From NCBI GenBank assembly GCA_964544145.1, contig CAZJAT010000005.1, positions 1 to 64,000 on the forward strand: a DNA stretch of 64,000 nucleotides. Direction: 5' to 3'. A program made the position numbers and the translations under genes. This document shows positions 43,574-52,628 of the stretch, one piece after another. This stretch comes from CAZJAT01 sp964544145 (lineage in GTDB: Bacteria > Hydrothermota > 32-111). A model generated the notes under the pieces. That model was not told the origin of the DNA and ran no database searches. It saw only the letters and a program-made list of their open reading frames with translations. Each line of letters opens with the position of its first letter. The stretch's first letter is position 1.

Positions 43574-43600
43574 TTGACTTTATAATGTTATTTATAGTAT
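43574..43600 (+). promoter_or_regulatory. Possible promoter of the hybrid kinase gene
   Basis: TTGACT (43574-43579) and TAGTAT (43595-43600), 15-bp spacer. The gene's ATG at 43611 follows within about 10 bases and has no ribosome-binding site, so this could be a third leaderless unit; the -10 box and spacing are imperfect. Confidence 0.4.
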
Positions 43601-43610
43601 CATTAAAATT

Positions 43611-46600
43611 ATGAATAAAATACCCAAAGCCAAGACTGTAAGAATTGGTTTGAGTTTTGTAAATCCACTTGTAATAATACTATCCATTTTATTATCATTT
43701 ACCTATATTTATGCAGATGATTATGTTCTGAAATCAGGTTGTGAATATGATTATCCGCCTTATTGTTTTGTTAATGAGGATTCAATAGCAGATGGGTTTT
43801 CTGTAGAACTGCTTCAAGCAGTTATAGATGCGATGAATCTTAAGGTTTCCTTTAAAACATCAAATTGGAATGAATTGAAGAGTGAATTGGAGCAAGGAAA
43901 ACTTGATGTGCTTCCCCTTGTGGGAAGAACACCTGAACGTGAGCATTACTTTGATTTTACAATACCCTATTTTCCTATGCATGGTGCTATTGTTGTGCGT
44001 AAGGATAATCAAAGTATAAAGGTATTAGATGATATTAATGGAAAAAAAATCGCTGTTATGAGCGGGGATAATGCACAGGAATTTGTGCAAAGTATTGATA
44101 TAAATTGTGATATTATCACAACCCCCACATTCAAGGATGCTCTTAAAGATTTATCTGAGGGGAAATATGATGCAGTAATTATACAGAGGCTATTAGCGAT
44201 ACAATTAATAAATGAATTAGGTATCAAGAATCTGAGAATTATTGAACCGCCTTTAGTTGAATTTAAGCAGAGTTTCTGTTTCGCAGTTCATGAAGGCAAT
44301 AAGGAATTGTTGGCAAAACTTAATGAGGGATTGGCAATTGTTATTGCTGACGGTACTTATAGAATGCTTCACACAAAATGGTTTGCTTCTATACACTCCA
44401 TGAAGAATCAGTCAATACTTGTCGGTTGTGATTATAATTATCCCCCATGGGAATTTCTTGATGAAAACGGAAATCCTGCAGGTTATAATGTTGACCTTAC
44501 TAAAGCCATTGCCTTGGAAATGAATCTCAATATTGATTTCTATGTTTCTGACTGGGATGATGTTATCATGAGACTTAAAAATGGTGACATAGACATTATA
44601 CAGGGAATGTTCTACTCTGAGGAAAGAGCAAAAGTATTTGATTTGTCAAACCCTCACTTTGTAATCACTCAGACAGCCGTAATTAGGGAAGATCATGAGA
44701 GAATCAATAGTGAAGAGGAATTACAATACATGACAGTGATTGTAGAAAAAAGCGATATTATGAATGAATATTCATTAAAACATGATATTGACAGTATTAT
44801 TGAAGTAGAAACAACAGAGGAAGCCCTGCAGCTGCTGTCATTAGGAATCGGAGATTGCGTGCTTATGGGAAGAATACAGGCTCAGTATTTAATTGACAAA
44901 AATGAGTTGACAAATCTGGTAATCAGTGATTTGAGGATTGCATCATATGAATATTGTTATGCTGTATTTAAGGGTGATGACAATATGCTGTCCATTTTTG
45001 ATGAAGGATTGAGATTTATCAAGGAATCTGGCAAATACAGGGAATTACGAAACAAGTGGTTTGGTGTTTATGACAGAGATAATTATTTTTCTATAATAAA
45101 GAATTCAATTATAATTTTGGTATTATTGATAATAATAATCATTGCAATAATGACTTGGTCATTTTCTCTCAGGCAAATGGTCCGAAGACGTACCATGGAG
45201 CTGGAAGTAGAGATTGATGAGCATAAAAGAGCTGAATCTGCATTAAAGGATGAAGAAAATCTACTTGCAGCTGTTATGAATAATATTCCCGTTATGTTGA
45301 TACAATACAGCAGCAATACTGATATCCGTATTTTAAATAATGAATTTGAGAAAAAGACAGGATGGAAGAATGAGGATTTGCAGGGCATTGATTTAATGTC
45401 TGAATTGTTTCCGGATGATAATTACAGAAGGGATGCAATTAAATATATGAGCAGTACATCGCTGAAATGGAAGGAATTTACGCTTTTAACCAGAGATAGA
45501 GGGATGATAGATACAGAATGGTGCAGTGTAGAACTAGACAATAATGTGTATATTGGAATTGGGATTGATATCACTGAAAGAAAGAAGAATGAAGAACAGC
45601 TGAGAAAGATCGACAGACTTGATTCTCTTGGAATACTTGCAGGAGGCATTGCCCATGACTTCAATAATCTGCTTACCGGAATTATAGGTAATCTCACTTT
45701 AATTTACTCAGACATTAAGGGTAAGAGTGAACTGGAGAGTGCTATTGAAGATGCTCTAAAATCATCAAACAGTGCAAGAGACTTAACTAAGCAATTGCTT
45801 ACATTCTCAAGTGGAGGAAGACCTGTAAAGAAAATACTGTTAATGAAAGAGATTATCAAAGATGCAGCTAGATTTGTTATGAGCGGTTCCAATAATAATT
45901 TAATAATGGATATTGCAGATAATTTGTGGAATGCAGAAGCAGATGAGTCGCAGATAAAACAGGTTTTACAAAATATTATAATGAATGCCAATCAGTCTAT
46001 GCCTTCAGGAGGCAATATAGATATATATGCTAAGAATGTGTATTTTGATAAAGTGGATTATCATATAAATAAAGGAAATTATATTGAAATATGTATTTCA
46101 GATTCAGGTATAGGAATGGAACCGGATTTGATTGCAAAAGTTTTTGATCCATATTTTACAACTAAACAGGGTGGGAGCGGATTGGGGCTTGCTATTGTCA
46201 GTTCCATTATTAAATCACATTCCGGATATATTGATATTAAGAGTGCTCCCGGAAAGGGTACTGCTGTAACAGTATATTTGCCGGCAACACTGAAAAGTGC
46301 AGATGAAATTGAAGAATTATCTATTATGGATAATACGAAGAGACAAGGACGTATACTCGTAATGGATGATGAGGATATGATTTTAAAATTGGTGACAAAA
46401 ATGCTTACAAGGGCAGGATACAGTGTTGAAACTGCGAAGAATGGGCAGGATGCTATCAATAAATATAGTGAAAGTATGAATAATAACCAAAAATTCAATG
46501 CTGTTATACTGGATTTGACCATACCGGGGGGTATGGGAGGAAAGGAAACGGCTCAGCATATTCTTGATTTGGACATAAATGCCGTTCTTATTGTTTCAAG

Positions 46601-46730
46601 CGGTTATTCAAGTGATGATACAGTATCAAATTACACTGATTTCGGCTTTAAGGGTATGGTATTAAAACCATATCATATGCAGGATATGCTCAATGAAATC
46701 GAACGAGTACTTTTTAAAGAAAATAAATAA
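43611..46730 (+). CDS. Hybrid sensor histidine kinase with two SBP_bac_3 domains
   Basis: 1039 residues, BvgS-like: N-terminal membrane signal (IILSILLSFTYIYA), two tandem extracytoplasmic amino-acid-binding-protein domains (~38-265 and ~265-490; both have the YDYPPY/YNYPPWEF start), one transmembrane helix (~495-520), a short coiled coil, a PAS domain (~545-660), HisKA with phospho-acceptor His682 in GGIAHDFNNLL, HATPase (NIIMNANQSM, DSGIGM, GGSGLGLAIV), and a C-terminal receiver with Asp968. It should relay a ligand signal by phosphotransfer; no separate output regulator lies beside it. Confidence 0.94.
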   Translation: MNKIPKAKTVRIGLSFVNPLVIILSILLSFTYIYADDYVLKSGCEYDYPPYCFVNEDSIADGFSVELLQAVIDAMNLKVSFKTSNWNELKSELEQGKLDVLPLVGRTPEREHYFDFTIPYFPMHGAIVVRKDNQSIKVLDDINGKKIAVMSGDNAQEFVQSIDINCDIITTPTFKDALKDLSEGKYDAVIIQRLLAIQLINELGIKNLRIIEPPLVEFKQSFCFAVHEGNKELLAKLNEGLAIVIADGTYRMLHTKWFASIHSMKNQSILVGCDYNYPPWEFLDENGNPAGYNVDLTKAIALEMNLNIDFYVSDWDDVIMRLKNGDIDIIQGMFYSEERAKVFDLSNPHFVITQTAVIREDHERINSEEELQYMTVIVEKSDIMNEYSLKHDIDSIIEVETTEEALQLLSLGIGDCVLMGRIQAQYLIDKNELTNLVISDLRIASYEYCYAVFKGDDNMLSIFDEGLRFIKESGKYRELRNKWFGVYDRDNYFSIIKNSIIILVLLIIIIIAIMTWSFSLRQMVRRRTMELEVEIDEHKRAESALKDEENLLAAVMNNIPVMLIQYSSNTDIRILNNEFEKKTGWKNEDLQGIDLMSELFPDDNYRRDAIKYMSSTSLKWKEFTLLTRDRGMIDTEWCSVELDNNVYIGIGIDITERKKNEEQLRKIDRLDSLGILAGGIAHDFNNLLTGIIGNLTLIYSDIKGKSELESAIEDALKSSNSARDLTKQLLTFSSGGRPVKKILLMKEIIKDAARFVMSGSNNNLIMDIADNLWNAEADESQIKQVLQNIIMNANQSMPSGGNIDIYAKNVYFDKVDYHINKGNYIEICISDSGIGMEPDLIAKVFDPYFTTKQGGSGLGLAIVSSIIKSHSGYIDIKSAPGKGTAVTVYLPATLKSADEIEELSIMDNTKRQGRILVMDDEDMILKLVTKMLTRAGYSVETAKNGQDAINKYSESMNNNQKFNAVILDLTIPGGMGGKETAQHILDLDINAVLIVSSGYSSDDTVSNYTDFGFKGMVLKPYHMQDMLNEIERVLFKENK

Positions 46731-46761
46731 ATTCGGATATAATTAATACAATGGAGGAGTA

Positions 46762-49461
46762 ATGGAAAGGAAATTTCTATTAATTATAATGTTTTTGTTT
46801 ACTGCAGCATTCTGCATCAGCGGATTTGACATGAGCGGGCTTTTTAACAATGAATATGCAAATTCAATGCCTGATACTGCAACTAATTTACAGATTCATA
46901 CATTCACAAATTATTATCCCGTTGATTCTGATATCCTTATGTTTCTATATGCCAGAAGAGGAAATGGTGTTACAGATACAATGTACTCAGGAACGGGCTT
47001 TGTTAAAGTGTTTGAAGAACTCAGAGACAGTTCATTTACGGCATTTCTTTTCGGACCAGAAGATTTTTATCCTATTATCAACAATGGCGAAAGTTTTTTC
47101 TACTTCAGTAATTCTGATACTGAACTTGTATCAATAAGAATTGAAGATTCACTAAATATTATTAAACCGTCATTTCACACTAACATTCAATTCAGGTTAA
47201 AATCAGATACTGCGACTCAATTAGCAGGTATTGATGATACATTGATGACCATTGATATGCCATTACAGTTGTTTATCAGATTTGAGGATGACAGTGAAAG
47301 AATCTTTTTTGATTATGCTCCTATAATGAGTGACAGTACAATGAAGGTGACTGTTGTAAGCAATGAGGACTCTACTGTTACATTATCATCATTGGGTTCA
47401 ACATCACATTCGGAGATTTATCCCATGCTTGTCAATGGAGGATATATTGTGCAGATAGCATCTAGCATAGTTAGAGATTTTGATATAATCTTTGAACCAT
47501 TATTGACCAGTCCTCCTTTAAATGCAGATACATTTCATTTTGTGTGTTTGCCTCAATCCGAATCGCCTCTGCTTATGACATTTTCATTCACAGGATATAA
47601 TCAGACAATTGGCAAGGAAAAGGGTCTCATTATGCTTAATATGGGTGATAATGGTCCTATTTCATCGAATAATTCATCAATACTAAATGGTGAACTTTAT
47701 GATTTAACAGGTAAAGGCGGTATCTTATCCCCTCTTTCAGCTGTAACAATGACATCCGGTATTGCTCAATATGCTATTAACTGTGATTCTGTAAATGAAT
47801 GTCTTGTATTGAAAACAGAGGAAAGTGGATTGCCTGATTTAGTGAATTATACACCATTTGTGACAGTTAAATTTCTTCCGCTTGGTGAAGCTGTAATGTC
47901 AAAGGCAATTGTACAGGCAATTGCTGAAATAGGTGATACCATCACAGGTAAATTATATATAAGTGATGCATATGAAACAGTGGATAGTTCTTATAATGGG
48001 TATGCGGAATTTGATGTAAATATTAATGATTACAGTATACTTGACCCAATTATTCCTGTATATGATGATTATATACCGATTATTAATGGATATGGTGATT
48101 TTAGAATTTACTATCCATATGCTGGATCTACAAGTGTGACATATCTGGATGGGGAAAAAGGCGGATTTACAGATGCATATTTCTCTGCAAATGGTTTTGA
48201 CGGTGAAGAGATATCAATTATATGGATGTATGCAACAGATTCAGGGTGTGACAGATTTGAGATGTATGAGGATGAAGTTATTTATGCTGTAGGTAACAAG
48301 GCAATAATAACTGTTGCAGCTATGAGTGGAGATTCAATAAGCAGAAATTACAATAATTATGCTGATATTTCTCTATCAGGAACTGCGGTATCCGAAATTG
48401 ATTCTGTTTATTTGGGAAGCGATGGTATAGGTTTATTCAGTGTAATTGATACTTCATCAGGTGCTGTTTATATTACTGTTAGTGACAGCATATATTCTGT
48501 AACAGATACCATTTACTTCAGTGACAGTGATGAAGCTGCATTTATTGTTTGTGCCGGACCTGATACATCTTTAATGAATGAGGATTATGATATCACATTT
48601 TTTGCTATGACCACTGATTTCAGAAATGATACAATGTATAATGGTACTATGACATTGATGATTAATGATGATAAAGGCGATACGAGCAGCCTGTCTCTGT
48701 CTCATAATCCCGATGCAGTATCAATAGTCAAAGGAAAGGCTATTGTCACTTTTTCTAATTCAGATGCTGAAAGGATAAGTTTTGATGGATACAGTGTTTC
48801 CGGGTCCGATACAATATTGGTTGAAGCAAAGGAATTAATTGCACAATATCTATTTTATGTTGATGAAAAAACTGTTATTAATGAGATAGAAGATACACTG
48901 TTTGTGCATATTGCAGATGCGGATAGTATTATTGAGTCGTATAATACTGTAATTGACAGTATCTATGTAGAAGAAGAATTTGATAATACATCTGTAAGCA
49001 TAACAAGCACTTATAATCCTATTACAGTAAACAATGGTACCGGATTTATCGCAATAAGCGATACTGAGAGTGAAAATGTGAAGATATATGCAGAATACGA
49101 TGATACACTTATTAATGGAAACAATATTTACAGGATGATATTTGACCTATCCTCATTAACAGGGATAAAAAACCGGTCATTGATACCTGAAGTATCCTAT
49201 TTAGAATCATCTATTTTAAATAGAGATTTTGTTCCTGTAAAATTCGGCATTGCAAAGGATTCCTACGCAAATTTAAGTATATATGATAAGACGGGCCGCA
49301 TGATAAAAAATCTATATAAGGATTATTTGAGCAGGGGACATTATATGGTTAAATGGAATGGTAATGATTCAAATAATAATTCTGTCCCCAATGGAATATA
49401 TTTTATGATACTTAATATTGATAATGACATTTTGTCAAAAAAGATTATTATTACAAGATAA
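46762..49461 (+). CDS. Large secreted protein with FlgD-like C-terminal domain
   Basis: 899 residues with a signal peptide (LLIIMFLFTAAFCISG). The body is strand-rich with D/S/T-rich turns and looks like repeated Ig-like units; the last ~80 residues are a FlgD-type Ig domain (VKFGIAKDSYANLSIYD, YMVKWNGNDSNNNSVPNGIY, KKIIITR) of the sort used as a C-terminal sorting signal. No enzyme domain recognised. Likely exported to the cell surface. It follows the histidine kinase by 31 bases with GGAGGAG before its ATG. Confidence 0.78.
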   Translation: MERKFLLIIMFLFTAAFCISGFDMSGLFNNEYANSMPDTATNLQIHTFTNYYPVDSDILMFLYARRGNGVTDTMYSGTGFVKVFEELRDSSFTAFLFGPEDFYPIINNGESFFYFSNSDTELVSIRIEDSLNIIKPSFHTNIQFRLKSDTATQLAGIDDTLMTIDMPLQLFIRFEDDSERIFFDYAPIMSDSTMKVTVVSNEDSTVTLSSLGSTSHSEIYPMLVNGGYIVQIASSIVRDFDIIFEPLLTSPPLNADTFHFVCLPQSESPLLMTFSFTGYNQTIGKEKGLIMLNMGDNGPISSNNSSILNGELYDLTGKGGILSPLSAVTMTSGIAQYAINCDSVNECLVLKTEESGLPDLVNYTPFVTVKFLPLGEAVMSKAIVQAIAEIGDTITGKLYISDAYETVDSSYNGYAEFDVNINDYSILDPIIPVYDDYIPIINGYGDFRIYYPYAGSTSVTYLDGEKGGFTDAYFSANGFDGEEISIIWMYATDSGCDRFEMYEDEVIYAVGNKAIITVAAMSGDSISRNYNNYADISLSGTAVSEIDSVYLGSDGIGLFSVIDTSSGAVYITVSDSIYSVTDTIYFSDSDEAAFIVCAGPDTSLMNEDYDITFFAMTTDFRNDTMYNGTMTLMINDDKGDTSSLSLSHNPDAVSIVKGKAIVTFSNSDAERISFDGYSVSGSDTILVEAKELIAQYLFYVDEKTVINEIEDTLFVHIADADSIIESYNTVIDSIYVEEEFDNTSVSITSTYNPITVNNGTGFIAISDTESENVKIYAEYDDTLINGNNIYRMIFDLSSLTGIKNRSLIPEVSYLESSILNRDFVPVKFGIAKDSYANLSIYDKTGRMIKNLYKDYLSRGHYMVKWNGNDSNNNSVPNGIYFMILNIDNDILSKKIIITR

Positions 49462-49489
49462 AGGGGCTTTTCCCCCTTTATCAAGGGGG
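49460..49489 (+). promoter_or_regulatory. Two mutually exclusive hairpins before sixA
   Basis: Hairpin A: AAAGGGG (49460-49466) with CCCCTTT (49473-49479). Hairpin B: CCCCCTT (49472-49478) with AAGGGGG (49483-49489), loop TATC. They share the C-run, so only one can form. Hairpin B contains the GGGGG ribosome-binding site of sixA (ATG 49494). No T-run follows either stem, so this is not a standard terminator. Confidence 0.6.
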
Positions 49490-49493
49490 TTGT

Positions 49494-49958
49494 ATGAAAG
49501 TATATATTGCAAGGCATGGTGAAGCATTGAGTAGTAGTGTTAATAAGGAGAAGCCTTTATCACTGATTGGCAGGGAAGAGACTGAGAAAATTGCATGTTT
49601 CATAAGATTACATCTGTCTGTACAGATTAAGAAAATAATCTCTTCACCAAAAGCAAGAGCATTTGAAACAGCTGAAATCTTTGCTGAATTTTTAAAACCC
49701 GAACATGGTATAAAAATTGAAAAGCGCTTGCTACCTGACATGACTGCATCTGATAATTATGAAGATTTAATGGATGAAGACGATGATTTTATGATTATAG
49801 GCCATAGACCCTATCTGGATTCAATTATTGCTCTACTGACTGTCAATGAAGAGTGTGATTTTATTGATATTGGAAACAGTACTGTTATATGTTTGGAAGG
49901 GAATATGGATAAGGGATTCAATATTCAATGGATTCTAAGACCAGAGTTAATAAGATGA
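49494..49958 (+). CDS. sixA: SixA-type phosphohistidine phosphatase
   Basis: 154-residue member of the histidine phosphatase superfamily. The RHG motif (ARHGEA, His8) forms the phosphohistidine intermediate, followed by KKIISSPKARAFETAEI (phosphate-pocket Arg) and a second His in IIGHRPYLDSI. The short length and position after a hybrid histidine kinase fit a SixA role in removing phosphate from phospho-His domains, but a nucleotide-processing mutase-like activity cannot be excluded. It converges with rarA, 5 bases apart at the 3' ends. Confidence 0.85.
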   Translation: MKVYIARHGEALSSSVNKEKPLSLIGREETEKIACFIRLHLSVQIKKIISSPKARAFETAEIFAEFLKPEHGIKIEKRLLPDMTASDNYEDLMDEDDDFMIIGHRPYLDSIIALLTVNEECDFIDIGNSTVICLEGNMDKGFNIQWILRPELIR

Positions 49959-49963
49959 AAAAA

Positions 49964-51220
49964 TTAATTCTCAATATTCCCTCTTAATTTTTTAAAGTAT
50001 TCTATACGTTTCTTCATCTCACGCTCAAATCCGCGCTCAACTGGTTTATAATACTCATGCTCAGGCATATTATCTGGAAAGTATTTTTCATCCACATAAG
50101 AATTTTCAAAATCAGGAGGGTATTTATAATTCTCCCCGTACTGCAAATCCTTCATTAAATCAGTTGGTGCATTTCTGAATTTGAGTGGAACAGGGGCATT
50201 GGAATAATGATCAGAATCTTTTAATGCATCTTTATATGCATTATATACACTGACGGATTTGGGGGCTAATGACAGATATATAACACACTGAGCCAATGCA
50301 AGTTCACCCTCAGGACTACCCAATATCTCGTATGCTTTATATGCATTAATAGCTACACCAAGGGCATTGAAATCAGCATTTCCAATATCCTCGGAAGCAA
50401 TACGTATTAATCTTCTCCCAATATACAGAGGATTTTCCCCTCCATTTAGCATGCGGGCAAAATAGTAAAGTGATGCATTTACATCTGAACCCCGAACAGC
50501 TTTATGCATAGCTGAAATAAGATTAAAATGTTCCTCTCCTGATTTATCATATGGCACGAATTTTCTGTTTAACACTTTTTTTAGATCATCAGAAGTATTT
50601 ATTGTCTTAAATTTAGAAGCTGTTTCTACAATATTTATTGCCTGTCTTGCATCATAATTGGAATACTTGATTATTGTATCTACAATTTCTTTCTTGAAGG
50701 ATATGCCGAGTTTGTCCAATGCTTTTTTAATTAGTATGTCCAAGTCATCATAAGATAATTGTTCAAATACAACAACTGTCATACGTGACAATAATGCATT
50801 ATTTATTTCAAATGACGGGTTTTCAGTTGTTGTGCCAATCAGTTGTATGCTTCCATTTTCTACAAATGGCAGCAAAGCATCCTGCTGAGCTTTATTCATT
50901 CTATGTATTTCATCAATGATAATGTATAAAGGAGTTCCTTTGGATTCAGCTGCAATTTTCTTAAATACAGTTGTTGAGAAAGAAACGCCATTAATCGCCA
51001 TTACAGGCATATTAAAGTGATGAGAGATAATATTAGCTAATGTAGTTTTACCTGAACCGGGGGGACCAAAAAATAACAGTGAAACGGGTTTGCTGCTGTC
51101 AAGTATACCGCTAATGATACCATTATGCCCCAAGAGTTTTTTCTGACCCAAAAAATCATTAATATTCTTAGGTCTCAGTTGTTCGGCGAGAGGTATGAAT
51201 TCAGTATCCATAGTCTTCAT
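49964..51220 (-). CDS. rarA: Replication-associated recombination protein RarA
   Basis: 418-residue AAA+ ATPase of the RarA/MgsA/WRNIP1 family that acts at stalled forks. RPKNINDFLGQKKLLG near the N-terminus is a family hallmark; Walker A GPPGSGKTT at 52-60, Walker B IIIDEIHR, sensor 1 IGTTTENPSFEIN, then the C-terminal oligomerisation region (GGENPLYIGRRLIRIASEDIG). Length near 430 is typical. ATG at 51220 or 51211, neither with a clear ribosome-binding site. It overlaps the LUD gene by 20 bases and is the last gene of the long minus-strand run. Confidence 0.95.
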   Translation of the reverse strand: MKTMDTEFIPLAEQLRPKNINDFLGQKKLLGHNGIISGILDSSKPVSLLFFGPPGSGKTTLANIISHHFNMPVMAINGVSFSTTVFKKIAAESKGTPLYIIIDEIHRMNKAQQDALLPFVENGSIQLIGTTTENPSFEINNALLSRMTVVVFEQLSYDDLDILIKKALDKLGISFKKEIVDTIIKYSNYDARQAINIVETASKFKTINTSDDLKKVLNRKFVPYDKSGEEHFNLISAMHKAVRGSDVNASLYYFARMLNGGENPLYIGRRLIRIASEDIGNADFNALGVAINAYKAYEILGSPEGELALAQCVIYLSLAPKSVSVYNAYKDALKDSDHYSNAPVPLKFRNAPTDLMKDLQYGENYKYPPDFENSYVDEKYFPDNMPEHEYYKPVERGFEREMKKRIEYFKKLRGNIEN

Positions 51221-51812
51221 CTATTAAACAGACTGTAATTCTGTTATGCGGGTAGCACATACGCGTAATTACAGTAACATAGCATATAGTATCATTGTGC
51301 TCGCAATCAATACAATGTCCCGTTGTGATGCATGGGGTTTTTAAATTAAACCGTTCACAATTTTTCACAGCTGCAGTATTTTTTGCTCTCTCAATGGCAT
51401 CATTTAAATTATTTCTAATCTTTTTAACAGATGAAACAAGAATGACCTCTTTAGGTCCGAATGTTATGGCGCCGACTCTATTTCCCCTCTTGTCAATATT
51501 GACAATGATACCGTCGCTTGAGATTGCATTTATACCTGCAAAATATAAATCTGCCTGAAGCGCCATTCTTTCTGAAGATAATTTTGATTCTTCATTATCA
51601 GCAATTCGCTCAATATATTTTTCTGCGTGGGCAATAATACGATCTTTAAGTCCTGACTGTTGTAATGTCATTGAACCGCCAAAGGCGATTGTTCTGTTAA
51701 TCTTTATTTTCTTTGATAGATACTCAAAACACTCATCAACACTATTAAAAAAATCTGCATTGAAATGATGTTTTCTCAGATTTTCAATTGTGAGTTCTAC
51801 TATTCTATCCAA
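51201..51812 (-). CDS. LUD-domain protein (LutC/YkgG-like)
   Basis: About 203 residues. LUD-family markers: FGGSMTLQQSGL, the AINAISSDGIIVNIDKRGNRVGAITFGPKEVILV run and VKKIRNNLNDAIERAK. Extra cysteines near the C-terminus (C..HCIDCEHNDTIC) may hold metal. LutC-type proteins act in lactate oxidation with LutA/LutB, which are not in the window, so the partner is unknown. The frame opens at 51839, but a TTG at 51812 with AGGAG 9 bases upstream is the better start. It overlaps the zinc-ribbon gene by 13 bases. Confidence 0.8.
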   Translation of the reverse strand: MDRIVELTIENLRKHHFNADFFNSVDECFEYLSKKIKINRTIAFGGSMTLQQSGLKDRIIAHAEKYIERIADNEESKLSSERMALQADLYFAGINAISSDGIIVNIDKRGNRVGAITFGPKEVILVSSVKKIRNNLNDAIERAKNTAAVKNCERFNLKTPCITTGHCIDCEHNDTICYVTVITRMCYPHNRITVCLIDEDYGY

Positions 51813-52156
51813 TATAATATTCTCCTGCAGTTGGGGCAATGTATTATCTTTTCATTTTTATTTTCAATGCTTATAAACTCTGTGGGTAATTTCGTAAAGC
51901 ATCCATAACAGACATCCTCGCTTGCCTGCGAAACAGCACGGAATTTATATCTTTTTAGGATTTTATCATATTCGGCCAGAATAACCGGATCAATTTTCTT
52001 TCTAATGTCGTTTTTTAAATTTTCTATTTCCTTTTCTTTTGCATGCAGTTTAAATCCTATTTCCTCTTCTTTCAGTTTAACGCGCCCCATATCCATTTCT
52101 GATAATTGAGTGTCTAAATCAGATAATTGCACTAATAATGCCAGCTGCTTATTCAT
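51800..52156 (-). CDS. Coiled-coil C4 zinc-ribbon protein
   Basis: 118 residues: an alpha-helical coiled coil (about 1-70, with many E/K/L), then a C4 zinc ribbon (CYGCFTKLP and HCPNCRRILYWIE). This is the short form of the zf-RING_7/DUF164 family, whose usual members are ~240 residues with a longer coiled coil. The family's role (nucleic-acid or ribosome-associated) is unsettled. The ATG shares 4 bases with the upstream EIIA gene, and GGAGGA lies just before it. Confidence 0.82.
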   Translation of the reverse strand: MNKQLALLVQLSDLDTQLSEMDMGRVKLKEEEIGFKLHAKEKEIENLKNDIRKKIDPVILAEYDKILKRYKFRAVSQASEDVCYGCFTKLPTEFISIENKNEKIIHCPNCRRILYWIE

Positions 52157-52620
52157 AATATGTCCTCCATATTCTCTTCAATTGATTTTATCATTTCAAT
52201 AAATTCCCCAGTTGATCCAACCTTCAGATAATTTTTGTTTTTTGTCAGTTCCTTTGACAGGGCAGCTATTTTACCCAGTAAAATCAAATACTGATTTGCT
52301 TCATCAAGGGGGGGGGCTATTATCAGGAACACAATGTGTACAGGTTTACCGTCCATTGCCTCATATTCTATCCCCTTTTTTGATATACCAATGAACAATT
52401 TTAATTCCTCCAAGATAAGTGATCTGGAGTGTGGTATTGCTATACCTTTACCTATTCCGGTAGTTCCCAAAACCTCTCTTTGTTTCAATGAGCAGAATAT
52501 GAGATTCTTTTTTTCATCACTGAAATCTGTTTTATCAAGAATTTCCTTGAATAACTTTTCTTTGGTTTTACTTTTTAAGTTCATTATTATATGTTCATTC
52601 CTGATAAATCGTGTTATCAT
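52153..52620 (-). CDS. PTS EIIA domain protein (PtsN/fructose type)
   Basis: 155-residue EIIA of the fructose/nitrogen-PTS family. The phosphorylated His64 sits in the invariant TGIGKGIAIPHSRS block, and VHIVFLIIAPP and YLILLGKIAALSK follow as expected. It has no linked EIIB/EIIC, and no HPr or EI gene is in the window. That suggests a regulatory EIIA-Ntr-like role. The ATG at 52620 follows AGGAGG closely. It stands between the barrel gene and the zinc-ribbon gene. Confidence 0.88.
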   Translation of the reverse strand: MITRFIRNEHIIMNLKSKTKEKLFKEILDKTDFSDEKKNLIFCSLKQREVLGTTGIGKGIAIPHSRSLILEELKLFIGISKKGIEYEAMDGKPVHIVFLIIAPPLDEANQYLILLGKIAALSKELTKNKNYLKVGSTGEFIEMIKSIEENMEDIL

Positions 52621-52628
52621 CGGTCCTC

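Noticed and set aside
46738..46743. TATAAT before the secreted protein gene at 46762 as a promoter
   Set aside because: No acceptable -35 box 15-18 bases upstream; left as unproven in an AT-rich gap.
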